The notes under the pieces are model-generated. The model was not told the origin of the DNA and ran no database searches. It saw only the letters and a list, made by a program, of their open reading frames with translations. This document shows, piece after piece, positions 1 to 7,434 of a DNA stretch of 20,946 nt (the stretch's first letter is position 1; every line of letters begins with the position of its first letter). The position numbers and the translations under genes are program-made. Origin of the DNA: CACPJA01 sp964629335 (GTDB lineage Bacteria > Pseudomonadota > Gammaproteobacteria > Steroidobacterales > UBA11654); assembly GCA_964629335.1 (NCBI GenBank), contig CAZVRH010000018.1:1-20946 (forward strand), written 5' to 3'.

Positions 1-24
1 CTCTACCAACTGAGCTATTCCCGC
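1..24 (-). tRNA. tRNA-Gly, 5' portion only (cut by window edge)
   Basis: Read on the minus strand, these 24 bases begin GCGGGAATAGCTCAGTTGG and match the acceptor 5' strand, D-stem and start of the D-loop of bacterial tRNA-Gly, in particular the E. coli tRNA-Gly with GCC anticodon. The anticodon, T-arm and 3' end lie outside the window, so the isotype rests on the 5' half alone. In E. coli this tRNA follows pgsA on the same strand. Here it has the same orientation as pgsA but is about 16.7 kb downstream of it. Confidence 0.85.
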
Positions 25-50
25 TTAAAGTAAGGGATTTATTCTAACTC

Positions 51-67
51 TATCTAATGATTAGATA
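51..67. repeat. Perfect 8-bp inverted repeat with a single central base
   Basis: TATCTAAT-G-ATTAGATA is perfectly symmetrical around position 59. It sits between the stop codon of the DoxX-like gene and the start of tRNA-Gly, both on the minus strand. No T-run follows it on the minus strand, so it is a poor Rho-independent terminator. It overlaps the region where a tRNA promoter should lie: a TAGAAT-like -10 follows downstream. It could therefore be an operator or a weak mRNA 3'-end hairpin. Function is not shown by the sequence. Confidence 0.4.
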
Positions 68-78
68 AAGATTAACAT

Positions 79-531
79 CTATTTTTCGTTTCCTTTAACA
101 GCAAAGTAAGTGCCCAAGAGTAAAAGAAACAATTGTTCACTAGCAAATAAAATAGAACCGCGTTCACCAAAGAAAATTGACCAATGAGAGTGAGCTATCA
201 ATAAGGCGCCTATCATTATCACCATTACTGCTCCACCGGATAATCTTGTGATTAAATTACCTATTACATGAGCTTTTGCTCCAATCACGCCGCCCAGTAA
301 AATACCGATCCCAGATAATATTTCTCCCCATGCAATAAGATGAGCTGTGGTGTCAGCGAATGGAACACCTTTAGCTGCCAGCCAATCAATAAAGCTCTGT
401 TGGATGGGTATTTTTCCGTAACCATGAAGAAAGAAGGAGGTTCCGAGACCTATTCTCAATAGCCATGTAGAGTATTTCTTCAATGGTGACGCTAGTTTCT
501 CAAGAACATTATTTAATTTACTCATACTCAC
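79..531 (-). CDS. DoxX family membrane protein
   Basis: A 150-residue integral membrane protein with about four hydrophobic segments (near residues 22-42, 62-88, 98-115 and 127-145). The N-terminal part with an LRIGLGTSFFLHGYGK core resembles the DoxX/DoxD family, whose members share an R-x-x-x-G first helix and a following 'HG..K' stretch. The family's biochemical role is poorly defined; some members act in thiosulfate or sulfur-redox chemistry and others in redox-stress complexes, so no substrate can be assigned. The listed start is GTG at 531; an in-frame ATG two codons later (ending at 525) is an equally reasonable start. It is transcribed away from the exonuclease gene, with a 78-bp divergent spacer holding a 14-bp palindrome, and towards tRNA-Gly. 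Confidence 0.75.
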   Translation of the reverse strand: MSMSKLNNVLEKLASPLKKYSTWLLRIGLGTSFFLHGYGKIPIQQSFIDWLAAKGVPFADTTAHLIAWGEILSGIGILLGGVIGAKAHVIGNLITRLSGGAVMVIMIGALLIAHSHWSIFFGERGSILFASEQLFLLLLGTYFAVKGNEK

Positions 532-563
532 TAGATTATCTTACCAAAAACCCAACCTTTGTG

Positions 564-577
564 AATCTGATCAGATT
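564..577. promoter_or_regulatory. 14-bp perfect palindrome in a divergent intergenic spacer (candidate operator)
   Basis: AATCTGATCAGATT is identical to its reverse complement. It sits inside the 78-bp spacer between the divergently transcribed DoxX-like gene and the exonuclease gene, about 33 bp from each start codon. Such symmetry in a short divergent promoter region is typical of a dimeric-repressor site. No regulator gene lies nearby in this window. A 14-bp palindrome in AT-rich DNA can also occur by chance. Confidence 0.4.
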
Positions 578-609
578 TGATAGTGTTATGATATGAAAAC
601 AGCAGAACT

Positions 610-1278
610 ATGAAAGATCTAGACCTACATAGATTCTTGATTAACGAAATCATTCTTGCATCAGTAATTTTCTTTTCCTCTAATTGCTGGGCAATTGGTA
701 TTAATGAAATGTCATCTGATACTTACTTTGCCATCGTGGATGTGGAAACAACCGGACTTGATCCAGATTACAATGAAATAATTGATATTGGATTAATATT
801 GGTTAATCAAGCTCTTGATGAAAAAGGAAAATTCTATACTAAGGTCAACCCTAGCTTCCCTGAACGAATTAATCCTATTGCAAAACAAATCAATGGCTAT
901 GATCCAAGACGATGGCATGAGGAAGGATCGCTTAGCGAGCAAATTACTGTAAATCGATTGGTTAGTTTTCTACAGAACTTCAACAAGAAACCTATCTTCA
1001 TAGCTTTTAACAGTTGGTTTGATGCAGCTTTTCTTAGAAAGTTATTGAGTGATTATGATCATCGATTTGATGACATATTTGACTATAAGGTTCTTGATAT
1101 ACCTAGCATGGCATTAGCTTGTGGATTCTTTCCTGAGGGCAATGATTTCAATGCTAGACTTGCAGCTTCACTGAATATCAAACCTGAAACAAGTGACCCT
1201 TTATTGCACACCGGTGAATCGGGTGCTGCATTTAATTATGAAATTTTGAAATCTTTAAAAGAAAAAGACTGTTTTTAA
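610..1278 (+). CDS. DEDDh-family 3'-5' exonuclease-like protein with signal-like N-terminus and altered Exo III motif
   Basis: A 222-residue protein with the RNase T/DnaQ exonuclease fold. Exo I is seen as VDVETTG (Asp44, Glu46) and Exo II as FNSWFDAAFL (Asp138). The Exo III region begins with His200, but the metal-binding Asp normally five residues later is Gly205 (codon GGT). One of the four catalytic carboxylates therefore appears to be missing and activity may be lost or changed. Residues 1-29 contain a hydrophobic stretch, FLINEIILASVIFFSSNCWA, that resembles a signal peptide, which is unexpected for a nuclease of this family. An internal ATG at 709 (Met34, just before the Exo I strand) would give a purely cytoplasmic enzyme of about 189 residues. 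Neither start has a clear Shine-Dalgarno sequence. The gene stands alone on the plus strand between two minus-strand genes. Substrate (DNA or RNA) is not predictable. Confidence 0.7.
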   Translation: MKDLDLHRFLINEIILASVIFFSSNCWAIGINEMSSDTYFAIVDVETTGLDPDYNEIIDIGLILVNQALDEKGKFYTKVNPSFPERINPIAKQINGYDPRRWHEEGSLSEQITVNRLVSFLQNFNKKPIFIAFNSWFDAAFLRKLLSDYDHRFDDIFDYKVLDIPSMALACGFFPEGNDFNARLAASLNIKPETSDPLLHTGESGAAFNYEILKSLKEKDCF

Positions 1279-1344
1279 TCGTCCTAGTGTCTAGTGGATG
1301 AAGGCATTTCTTTAAAAATTCTCGCTGCTGAAAACTTTTTCAAA

Positions 1345-4300
1345 TCAGCCGAGCTCTGAAGTATAAATTAAATTCTCTTCCAACAAATCCCGGAAGATAA
1401 TCTCTTCATAATTAACCAGAAGATTGTATTCTTCTATAAAAGATTGATTGTTAGAAATAAGCACATCTGTATGAGTTGTCACAGGGCTATGAGGCAAGTC
1501 AATGAAAGAGAGGTCGTCAACATCATCAAAAGAGTCGTCAATTAATAGATCGGGAAGTTGCGATGCATCGAATACAGTGGACGTTTCATTCTCAAAATCA
1601 TCTATCTCGGGAAAAACTATAGGGTCCTCATATTGATCTAAATCGACCCTAGGAAATCCTAGATCAAATTCTTCACCCTCTAGTTCACTGGCGGCCTTAC
1701 ACATTTTACACCCACAAGGCCCGGGTCTATGCTCAATATAATCATCGTTGATCACTCTTGGCTGATTCGGTTGAATATAGTCGTTATCTTCCTCACCAAT
1801 GTCCTTGTTGTACCCGGCTATAGCAGTACTGCCGTCATAGGAATAAGTATTTAGATGCTTGGCTCCAGTAGGAGTAATCTCAACCACGCTCGTCCCGCTA
1901 TTCACGGCAAACCAGATGGTGCCATCCATAGATTTATAATAATCGTAACCTTCGTATACATTTTCATTATCAACAATTAGCCCGGTGATTAAAGTCCAAC
2001 CTTCACTGTTCACTTGAACTTCATCGATGGATGCATCGTCGTAGGTGTAAATATAATGAACAACTTCCTGAATACCATCACCATCAAGATCGCGGGTGTA
2101 GGTTCCCTCCAAATCTCTTAAGGCTTGCTCAGAAATCTTTAGGATTGTGGCTTTACCGTCATTGATATTAATATCTTCAATGCCGGTTATTTGTGCATCT
2201 GTGAAGCTCCTGAGATCAATGGTCTGATTGGGGTAGCTCCCAAAAAAGTATAAAGAATCCCCTTCACCATTAGTAACACTGGTGCCATTGCCACCATTGA
2301 TAACTGCAAAATTAAATGCATCTACAAAGAAATTATCGTAGCCATGCCCCCCGTTGACAATGTCATTCATACCAACGTAATAGACATCGTCGTTGCCAGC
2401 ACCGCAAGTAATATTATTATTTGCACTATTACAGAAAATCGTGTCGTTACCGCTGCCTAAAATGGCGTTCTCGATGATCGTGCCTTTTTCAATAGCAAGA
2501 GGAAACCCAGAATCTTCCCAATCGTATTGCCAACTTCCATTGCCGTAGGGAACCTCTAATTCCAATTCAGCGGTACCAATATATGAGACGCTACCTGGTC
2601 TCAAGTCTAATGTGGTATCTATTGAATAGGAAGTTAGGTCGATCGTGTCCACTCCTTGGGTATCGTAAATTGTGGTATAGACTGGTCCAGAAAAAGTATA
2701 GGTAGTCGGACCAGGATTGCTCATAGGTCTCATGCCATAGAGATGCTGTATTGCTGCTATGTCGTTGACCATTGGTTGGTACGCAGTAAACCAATCATAG
2801 GCTTCATAGCCAAAATCAGCCCAATCATCGTTGTTAAAACTTGCCCATCCAATGTAAGACATGACAGAAAAGATATTGGTGTTCTCTTCCGCTGTTGATC
2901 GATAACCATTGTCGTGAGTGTGTGCTAAACCAATGGCATGTCCAATCTCATGAATTAATATTAAAGGACCGTATATAGACCCGTAGACCACCGGATCGTA
3001 TTGTTGTCTGATCCAAATATCGTTAGCTGTGCTGTTGTTTTCACCTTGATAATAGTACGGCACATTAGCCCAACCACCGGCTCCTCCAAAATCACCTGTG
3101 GAAAGCCCTATTCTTATATCGCCACACATATTGGCATTATCATCGACTCTAACAAATGTGATCCCTGAAACTTCTCCCCAATACTCAAAAGCTTGAACCA
3201 CCATGGCTTCCCATTCGGCAGAGTAATCAGATCGATTATCATAAACGTCTTGATCCCAGCCGTTATCATAGTTGTCTCCCAAAACAGAATTTGAATCGAT
3301 AAGACTGTAGGTAATCACTAAAGGGGTGCTTGGATCATTGTCATGGACAAATATAAGACTGCCTTCACCGTCCCCTCCATAAGTCCATTGTAGAGCCTGA
3401 ATACTAGGGTCGTCGGATATAGGTGCGACAAAATCACTCTCTACTTCAGTGTGATACGGGTTGCCATAATGAACGTCATTAACATTAATAGTAAGAGTCT
3501 TTTGAAGACTAAAGCCACCTTGATCAGTAACGGTGACTGTTATCGTATAGGTGCTCTTGGTTTCATAATCGAGCCAAGTTCCAGACTTAACCTTAAGAAC
3601 ACCATCAACAACCTCAAAACTTGCAGCATCGTTTCCACTAAGAACATAAGTAAATTCATCGTCAGTGTTCGGATCATAAACAAAAAAGGCACCAACCGTG
3701 GCTCCAATATAACTTTCATCAACATTCGAGCTACCAAGGGTTACTGCTGTTGGTGCGACATTGACTTCGATCTTATAATCCTCGGACCAACTCAGTCCAC
3801 CTTTATCGGTGGTTTTTAGAGTTATGTTGTAGGTGCTTTTGAGCGCATATTCTGGGGTGACTGTGTTTTTTAGCTTGAGTCTGCCACCAACAATTTCAAA
3901 TAAAGAAGCGTCGGCTCCCGATATTTGATAGGAGTGATTATCAACTGCATCCTCATCCATTGTTGATAACTCTCCAACGGTACCTCCTGTACTACCGTCA
4001 TTAACAAATAAACTGCCGGTTATATTGATGCCGGTTGGAGCGTCATTGATATCATTAATAGTTACCGTGAACTCAGAAGAAATGGATAAACCACCCGAAT
4101 CGGTGGAAGTCAGAGTTAGAGTATAAGTATTTTTTTCCTCATAATTTGCGGCTACACCATCTTTGAGCTTCAATTGACCATTGATTATTTCAAAATACTC
4201 TGAGTCATCACCTGATAAAGCATAAGTATGTGTATCAACAGCATCTTCATCTGCGGTCGCCAAAGATCCAATAATTGCACCGGACTCATTTTCATCAATA

Positions 4301-5928
4301 GAGCTGCCGGAAAGTGAGATTGATGTAGGGGCATCATTAACATCAATAACTTCAAATGGATAAGTGGTCGATTCTTGATGGGTTCCATCGGAAGCAGTAA
4401 TCGTAATTTGATAGGTGCCCAGCTCTTCGAAGTTAGCACTGAAGGAGTCAATTAATTTTAATTGTCCGTTAACCACTTCAAAATTCTCAGACCCCTCTCC
4501 TGAAATGGTGTAGGTTATGTCGCCACTTAAATCAGAGTCAATAACAGATAGATCGCCAATAATTGCGCCGGCTTTATTTTCTTCGAATTGAATTGAGCTT
4601 ATCTGTACTGTTCCTACATTTAAGGTAAATTCTTCTTGATAGGTCAAGCCACCTTTGTCTGTGGTAATTACAGTCATAGTTACTCTTGGTTCAACGAGAC
4701 TATCGATGGTTATTCCTGATTTAAGCCTTAATACTCCATCCACCACTTCAAAACGATCGTCACTCACGCTGTAGGTGTGACTTTCATTCCCGTCTTCGTC
4801 AACGGTGCTTATCGTTCCAACAACAGCACCATCGCTATTATCCTTTAGCGCTAATCTCGATATACCTATATCAGTAGGTGCCTCGTTAACATCATTAATT
4901 GTAATTGAGAAAGTCTGAGCAACTGTAAGACCACCCGTATCGGTTGCGGTCACTAAAACGCTATACGTATTCTTCTCTTCATAGTTAGCACTGACTCCAT
5001 CTTTAAGCTTGAGTTGGCCGTTGATTACCTCAAATTTTTCTGCATCTTCCCCTGATAGAGTGAAGCTGTATTCATGTGTGGCATTGATGTCGTCAATTGC
5101 TGCTGTTAAATCTCCAACCACTGCGCCATCTACATTTTCATCAATACTTGAATTGGAAATAGACATGCCAGTGACCACATCAGTGACAATAATATTAAAG
5201 GTTTGCGTGGCAGTCCCTCCATTGCCATCATCAATGGTAATCTCGACAATATAAACATTGTTTGTATCACTATCTTGTGCATTTTCAAAATCAGGGCGAT
5301 CGATAAATGTCAGCGCACCGGTGGCTGCATCAATAGTGAAGAAAGACTGGTCAGTGCCGCCACTGATGGAATAAGTGAGCGTATCATTATCAATATCAGT
5401 TGCAGTGAAACCAGCCACATCTGAGTGGTTCTCTTCGATGCTTAGATCGGGACCTGAAGTAAATTCTGGAACATCATTAACGGGGCTCACTGAAATATTA
5501 ACCGTTCCTATGGTCGATGCTGTCCCATCAGAAACGCTGTAGGTAAAAGAACCAAAGTCAGTATTGTCGTCATTGAGATTTGCATCAGGGGTAAAAATAA
5601 GTCCCGTGAGTTGAGAAATCGATAAAGTCATACTGTTGGTGACCTCGGTGCCATCTGCTGTGGTTAAGGTCCCCCCTGTGGGTAATCCGGTTACCGTAAT
5701 TGTTAGACTGTCCCCATCAGCATCCGTGGGGGTTGAAATACCAAGCTCCACATTAGTGGAGTCCTCGTCCATGGTTTTGGTTATGGTGCCTCCGGTAACA
5801 GGGGCTCTATTCGTTGGTGGTGAGGGTACCACGATCGCACCGCCACCGCCTCCTCCGCCACAGGCAGCGAGAGTTAATGAAGCAAGTGCTGGGAAGGTTA
5901 AGGTTTTTTTATTTTTCCTTAAATACAT
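1345..5928 (-). CDS. Giant cadherin-repeat / serralysin-like metalloprotease lipoprotein, probable type I secretion substrate
   Basis: 1527 residues. Residues 1-23 form a lipoprotein signal ending LTLAAC (Cys23), followed by seven glycines and a Pro-rich linker. About eight Ig-like repeats of 90-100 residues follow: one tandem-95-like (41-150), one classic cadherin (151-250), and six of the DEN..GA.VG..../FEVVNGQLKLK type (253-818). Residues about 840-1068 are an M10 metalloprotease domain: HEIGHAIGLAH (993-1003) with three zinc His and Glu994, Met-turn SVMSY (1021-1025), and DIAAIQHLYG (1056-1065) as in serralysins. Residues 1073-1185 resemble the serralysin C-terminal domain with only two or three RTX nonapeptides. 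A DLDGDG calcium-like loop (1280-1285), CGCKMC (1405-1410) and a very acidic tail complete the protein. It diverges from a type I exporter operon, so export by that system is likely. The lipobox is at odds with this, since type I substrates normally lack N-terminal signals. Role is inferred as a calcium-stabilised surface adhesin/protease. Confidence 0.85.
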   Translation of the reverse strand: MYLRKNKKTLTFPALASLTLAACGGGGGGGAIVVPSPPTNRAPVTGGTITKTMDEDSTNVELGISTPTDADGDSLTITVTGLPTGGTLTTADGTEVTNSMTLSISQLTGLIFTPDANLNDDNTDFGSFTYSVSDGTASTIGTVNISVSPVNDVPEFTSGPDLSIEENHSDVAGFTATDIDNDTLTYSISGGTDQSFFTIDAATGALTFIDRPDFENAQDSDTNNVYIVEITIDDGNGGTATQTFNIIVTDVVTGMSISNSSIDENVDGAVVGDLTAAIDDINATHEYSFTLSGEDAEKFEVINGQLKLKDGVSANYEEKNTYSVLVTATDTGGLTVAQTFSITINDVNEAPTDIGISRLALKDNSDGAVVGTISTVDEDGNESHTYSVSDDRFEVVDGVLRLKSGITIDSLVEPRVTMTVITTDKGGLTYQEEFTLNVGTVQISSIQFEENKAGAIIGDLSVIDSDLSGDITYTISGEGSENFEVVNGQLKLIDSFSANFEELGTYQITITASDGTHQESTTYPFEVIDVNDAPTSISLSGSSIDENESGAIIGSLATADEDAVDTHTYALSGDDSEYFEIINGQLKLKDGVAANYEEKNTYTLTLTSTDSGGLSISSEFTVTINDINDAPTGINITGSLFVNDGSTGGTVGELSTMDEDAVDNHSYQISGADASLFEIVGGRLKLKNTVTPEYALKSTYNITLKTTDKGGLSWSEDYKIEVNVAPTAVTLGSSNVDESYIGATVGAFFVYDPNTDDEFTYVLSGNDAASFEVVDGVLKVKSGTWLDYETKSTYTITVTVTDQGGFSLQKTLTINVNDVHYGNPYHTEVESDFVAPISDDPSIQALQWTYGGDGEGSLIFVHDNDPSTPLVITYSLIDSNSVLGDNYDNGWDQDVYDNRSDYSAEWEAMVVQAFEYWGEVSGITFVRVDDNANMCGDIRIGLSTGDFGGAGGWANVPYYYQGENNSTANDIWIRQQYDPVVYGSIYGPLILIHEIGHAIGLAHTHDNGYRSTAEENTNIFSVMSYIGWASFNNDDWADFGYEAYDWFTAYQPMVNDIAAIQHLYGMRPMSNPGPTTYTFSGPVYTTIYDTQGVDTIDLTSYSIDTTLDLRPGSVSYIGTAELELEVPYGNGSWQYDWEDSGFPLAIEKGTIIENAILGSGNDTIFCNSANNNITCGAGNDDVYYVGMNDIVNGGHGYDNFFVDAFNFAVINGGNGTSVTNGEGDSLYFFGSYPNQTIDLRSFTDAQITGIEDININDGKATILKISEQALRDLEGTYTRDLDGDGIQEVVHYIYTYDDASIDEVQVNSEGWTLITGLIVDNENVYEGYDYYKSMDGTIWFAVNSGTSVVEITPTGAKHLNTYSYDGSTAIAGYNKDIGEEDNDYIQPNQPRVINDDYIEHRPGPCGCKMCKAASELEGEEFDLGFPRVDLDQYEDPIVFPEIDDFENETSTVFDASQLPDLLIDDSFDDVDDLSFIDLPHSPVTTHTDVLISNNQSFIEEYNLLVNYEEIIFRDLLEENLIYTSELG
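2380..2457 (-). repeat. Minimal RTX-like nonapeptide tract with cysteine substitutions
   Basis: Codons 1158-1183 of the giant protein. The three consecutive units read LGSGNDTIF, CNSANNNIT and CGAGNDDVY, matching the start of the serralysin RTX beta-roll (GGxGxDxUx). The first glycine of units two and three is replaced by Cys1166 and Cys1175. Another partial glycine/aspartate-rich stretch follows (VNGGHGYDNF, 1191-1200). The tract is much shorter than in ordinary RTX proteins. Confidence 0.6.
3475..5172 (-). repeat. Six tandem cadherin-like repeats inside the giant protein
   Basis: Codons 253-818 hold six units of about 93-97 residues that share the pattern DEN..GA.VG.L...D.D....Y..SG.....FEVVNGQLKLK......YE.K.TY.....TD.GGL, most of them ending with N-D-[VI]-N-[ED]-A-P-T. 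The units starting near residues 253 and 535 are the most alike (FE[VI]INGQLKLKDGV[SA]ANYEEKN). Their DNA differs at many synonymous positions, so this is an old, selected repeat array and not a recent duplication. Units at 352-438 and 441-532 are the most divergent. Confidence 0.75.
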
Positions 5929-6081
5929 GCTAGAAAATCATAACGCAATTAATTATAAGAAGAAAGAGCATAAGAAATTGTATGAGTGCAAATTTTTTTA
6001 GAGTAATTTTGTTCATATTTACATCTTTGCATTAACTATTAAGGTTCTTTTTGAACTTTTTCTATAAAATCAGACAAGAGT
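5929..6081. promoter_or_regulatory. Divergent promoter region between the giant substrate gene and its exporter operon
   Basis: This is the longest gene-free stretch in the window (153 bp) and must carry promoters for both directions. On the minus strand a TATAAT hexamer occurs at 5952-5957, about 24 bp before the substrate's ATG, without a convincing -35. On the plus strand GTTC-TTTTT-GAAC (6044-6056) forms a short inverted repeat followed by TTTT, just before TATAAA (6063-6068). Neither gene has a good Shine-Dalgarno sequence. The shared spacer is consistent with joint control of substrate and exporter, but no known operator was recognised. Confidence 0.4.
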
Positions 6082-7428
6082 ATGAAGTTTTCTAAAAAAG
6101 AAATAGCTGCCGTATTGCTAATTTTGTTTATTGGCAGAGTTACATTTTCCGAAGCCATGGTGATTAGCGAATTTGAAATGAATGAACAAGAACAAGAAGA
6201 TTTTGTGAATTCACTCATTTCTTCTATTGAAGAACATCCCACTTACCTAGAATCTCTAGCAATTCTTGAATCCAGTAAGGCATCGCTCGATATAGCTCAA
6301 TCCAGTAAAAAACCACAGATACAATTTCAGGGAAATTCTAGAAACAGTCTCCAGCAAAAATTTGATAATCCACTCAGTGCACTTACCGAAAGCTCAAAAG
6401 AGAAACATAGAACCGATGGCAGTTTAATCATGCAGCAATCTTTATTTGACTCAACTATTAAAGAAGAGATCAGCAAGCAAGAATATGTTCTTCAAGCAGA
6501 TTATTATAATAATAAACAAAAAATTTCCGAGTTAACTCTTCAGATGGCGATCGCTTGCCAAGACACTGCTGCGTACAAAATAATTTCTGATCTTATTGAT
6601 ATCTCCATTGACAGTCACTCACAAATTGCTGGCCGGATCAAAATGCGAGTTGACAGTGGAAGAGCTGCTCAAGCTGAAATGATGAGAGCCGAAGCAAGAT
6701 TAGCTGAGGCTAGGGCAAAAAAAATGACGATAGAACTAAAACTCCTAAGTGCAACAGCTAGATTTAATCAATTAATTGTTGACACCAACCCTTGCGAAAA
6801 ATTTTTTAAGGTTGATTCTGAACAATTAATTAATGACAGCAATTTTCTGATCGAAGCAATCGAGAATAATTATTCTGTGATGAAAGCAAACGAACTCATC
6901 AAAGCATCAGAAAGAGAGTTAGAAAAAGCCAAAGCTGGCTTTAAACCCAAAGTGAATCTTGAACTTAGAGGCGATAGGTATGATCTGACTGGAGATAAAA
7001 ATTATGATCTCTACGCAGGGGTCAATTTTAATGTGGATATTTATACTGGAGGTAAGAAAAAAGCTCTGGTTCGTTTGGCAGACGAACAATTAAAATCGTC
7101 AAAACTAAAAAAAGAAATACTTTTAAAAGAATTGAAAATAAAATCAGAATCAAACTTGGCAGAACTAAAAAATAGCGGTGAAAGATTAGAAATTTTTAAC
7201 GCAGCTTTTGAAGCTTATGAGGAAAGCAGAAATAAGCTCAATCTTCAATTCGAGTCATCCAATGTTTCTCTATTAGAGCTATTACAGGCTGAAAGAGACT
7301 ACATCGAGTCTGCGGAATTATTGATCAATAACAAAAAAGAAATTAACTCCTCTCAATTAAGACAACTCTTTCTTTTAGGAAAAATTATCAACTACTTTAA
7401 TCAAGAAAATTTAACCAACCAAGCCTAA
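6082..7428 (+). CDS. TolC-family outer-membrane protein of a type I secretion system
   Basis: 448 residues with an N-terminal signal peptide (Lys-rich start, then IAAVLLILFIG, likely cleaved near residue 25). The rest is long amphipathic helix, with the internal two-fold pattern of the outer membrane efflux family: an EHPTYLESLAILESSKASLDIA segment near residue 52 and a second copy near EAIENNYSVMKANELIKASERELEKA (about 267-292), each followed by a KPxxxxxxx beta-strand stretch. TolC-like proteins form a trimeric channel-tunnel across outer membrane and periplasm. The gene is first in a plus-strand operon; the ABC exporter starts six bases after its stop codon, and the probable substrate is divergent from it. 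By context it is a LapE-like partner for this exporter, not a general TolC. Confidence 0.88.
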   Translation: MKFSKKEIAAVLLILFIGRVTFSEAMVISEFEMNEQEQEDFVNSLISSIEEHPTYLESLAILESSKASLDIAQSSKKPQIQFQGNSRNSLQQKFDNPLSALTESSKEKHRTDGSLIMQQSLFDSTIKEEISKQEYVLQADYYNNKQKISELTLQMAIACQDTAAYKIISDLIDISIDSHSQIAGRIKMRVDSGRAAQAEMMRAEARLAEARAKKMTIELKLLSATARFNQLIVDTNPCEKFFKVDSEQLINDSNFLIEAIENNYSVMKANELIKASERELEKAKAGFKPKVNLELRGDRYDLTGDKNYDLYAGVNFNVDIYTGGKKKALVRLADEQLKSSKLKKEILLKELKIKSESNLAELKNSGERLEIFNAAFEAYEESRNKLNLQFESSNVSLLELLQAERDYIESAELLINNKKEINSSQLRQLFLLGKIINYFNQENLTNQA

Positions 7429-7434
7429 CAAATT

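Noticed and set aside
1327..1349. Hairpin GCTGA...TCAGC between the convergent exonuclease and giant genes as a terminator
   Set aside because: Only five base pairs with a 13-base loop, overlapping the stop codon of the giant gene; too weak to call.
2656..5424. Several open frames of 73-122 codons on the plus strand inside the giant minus-strand gene (for example 3451-3819, 5009-5254, 5203-5424)
   Set aside because: They are antisense shadows of a repetitive, stop-poor gene; they have no family features, and the minus-strand frame is clearly the coding one by its domain content.
5636..6001. Plus-strand open frame with a poly-Pro run
   Set aside because: The poly-Pro run is the complement of the poly-Gly linker; the frame lies antisense to the N-terminus of the giant gene and has no protein-like features.
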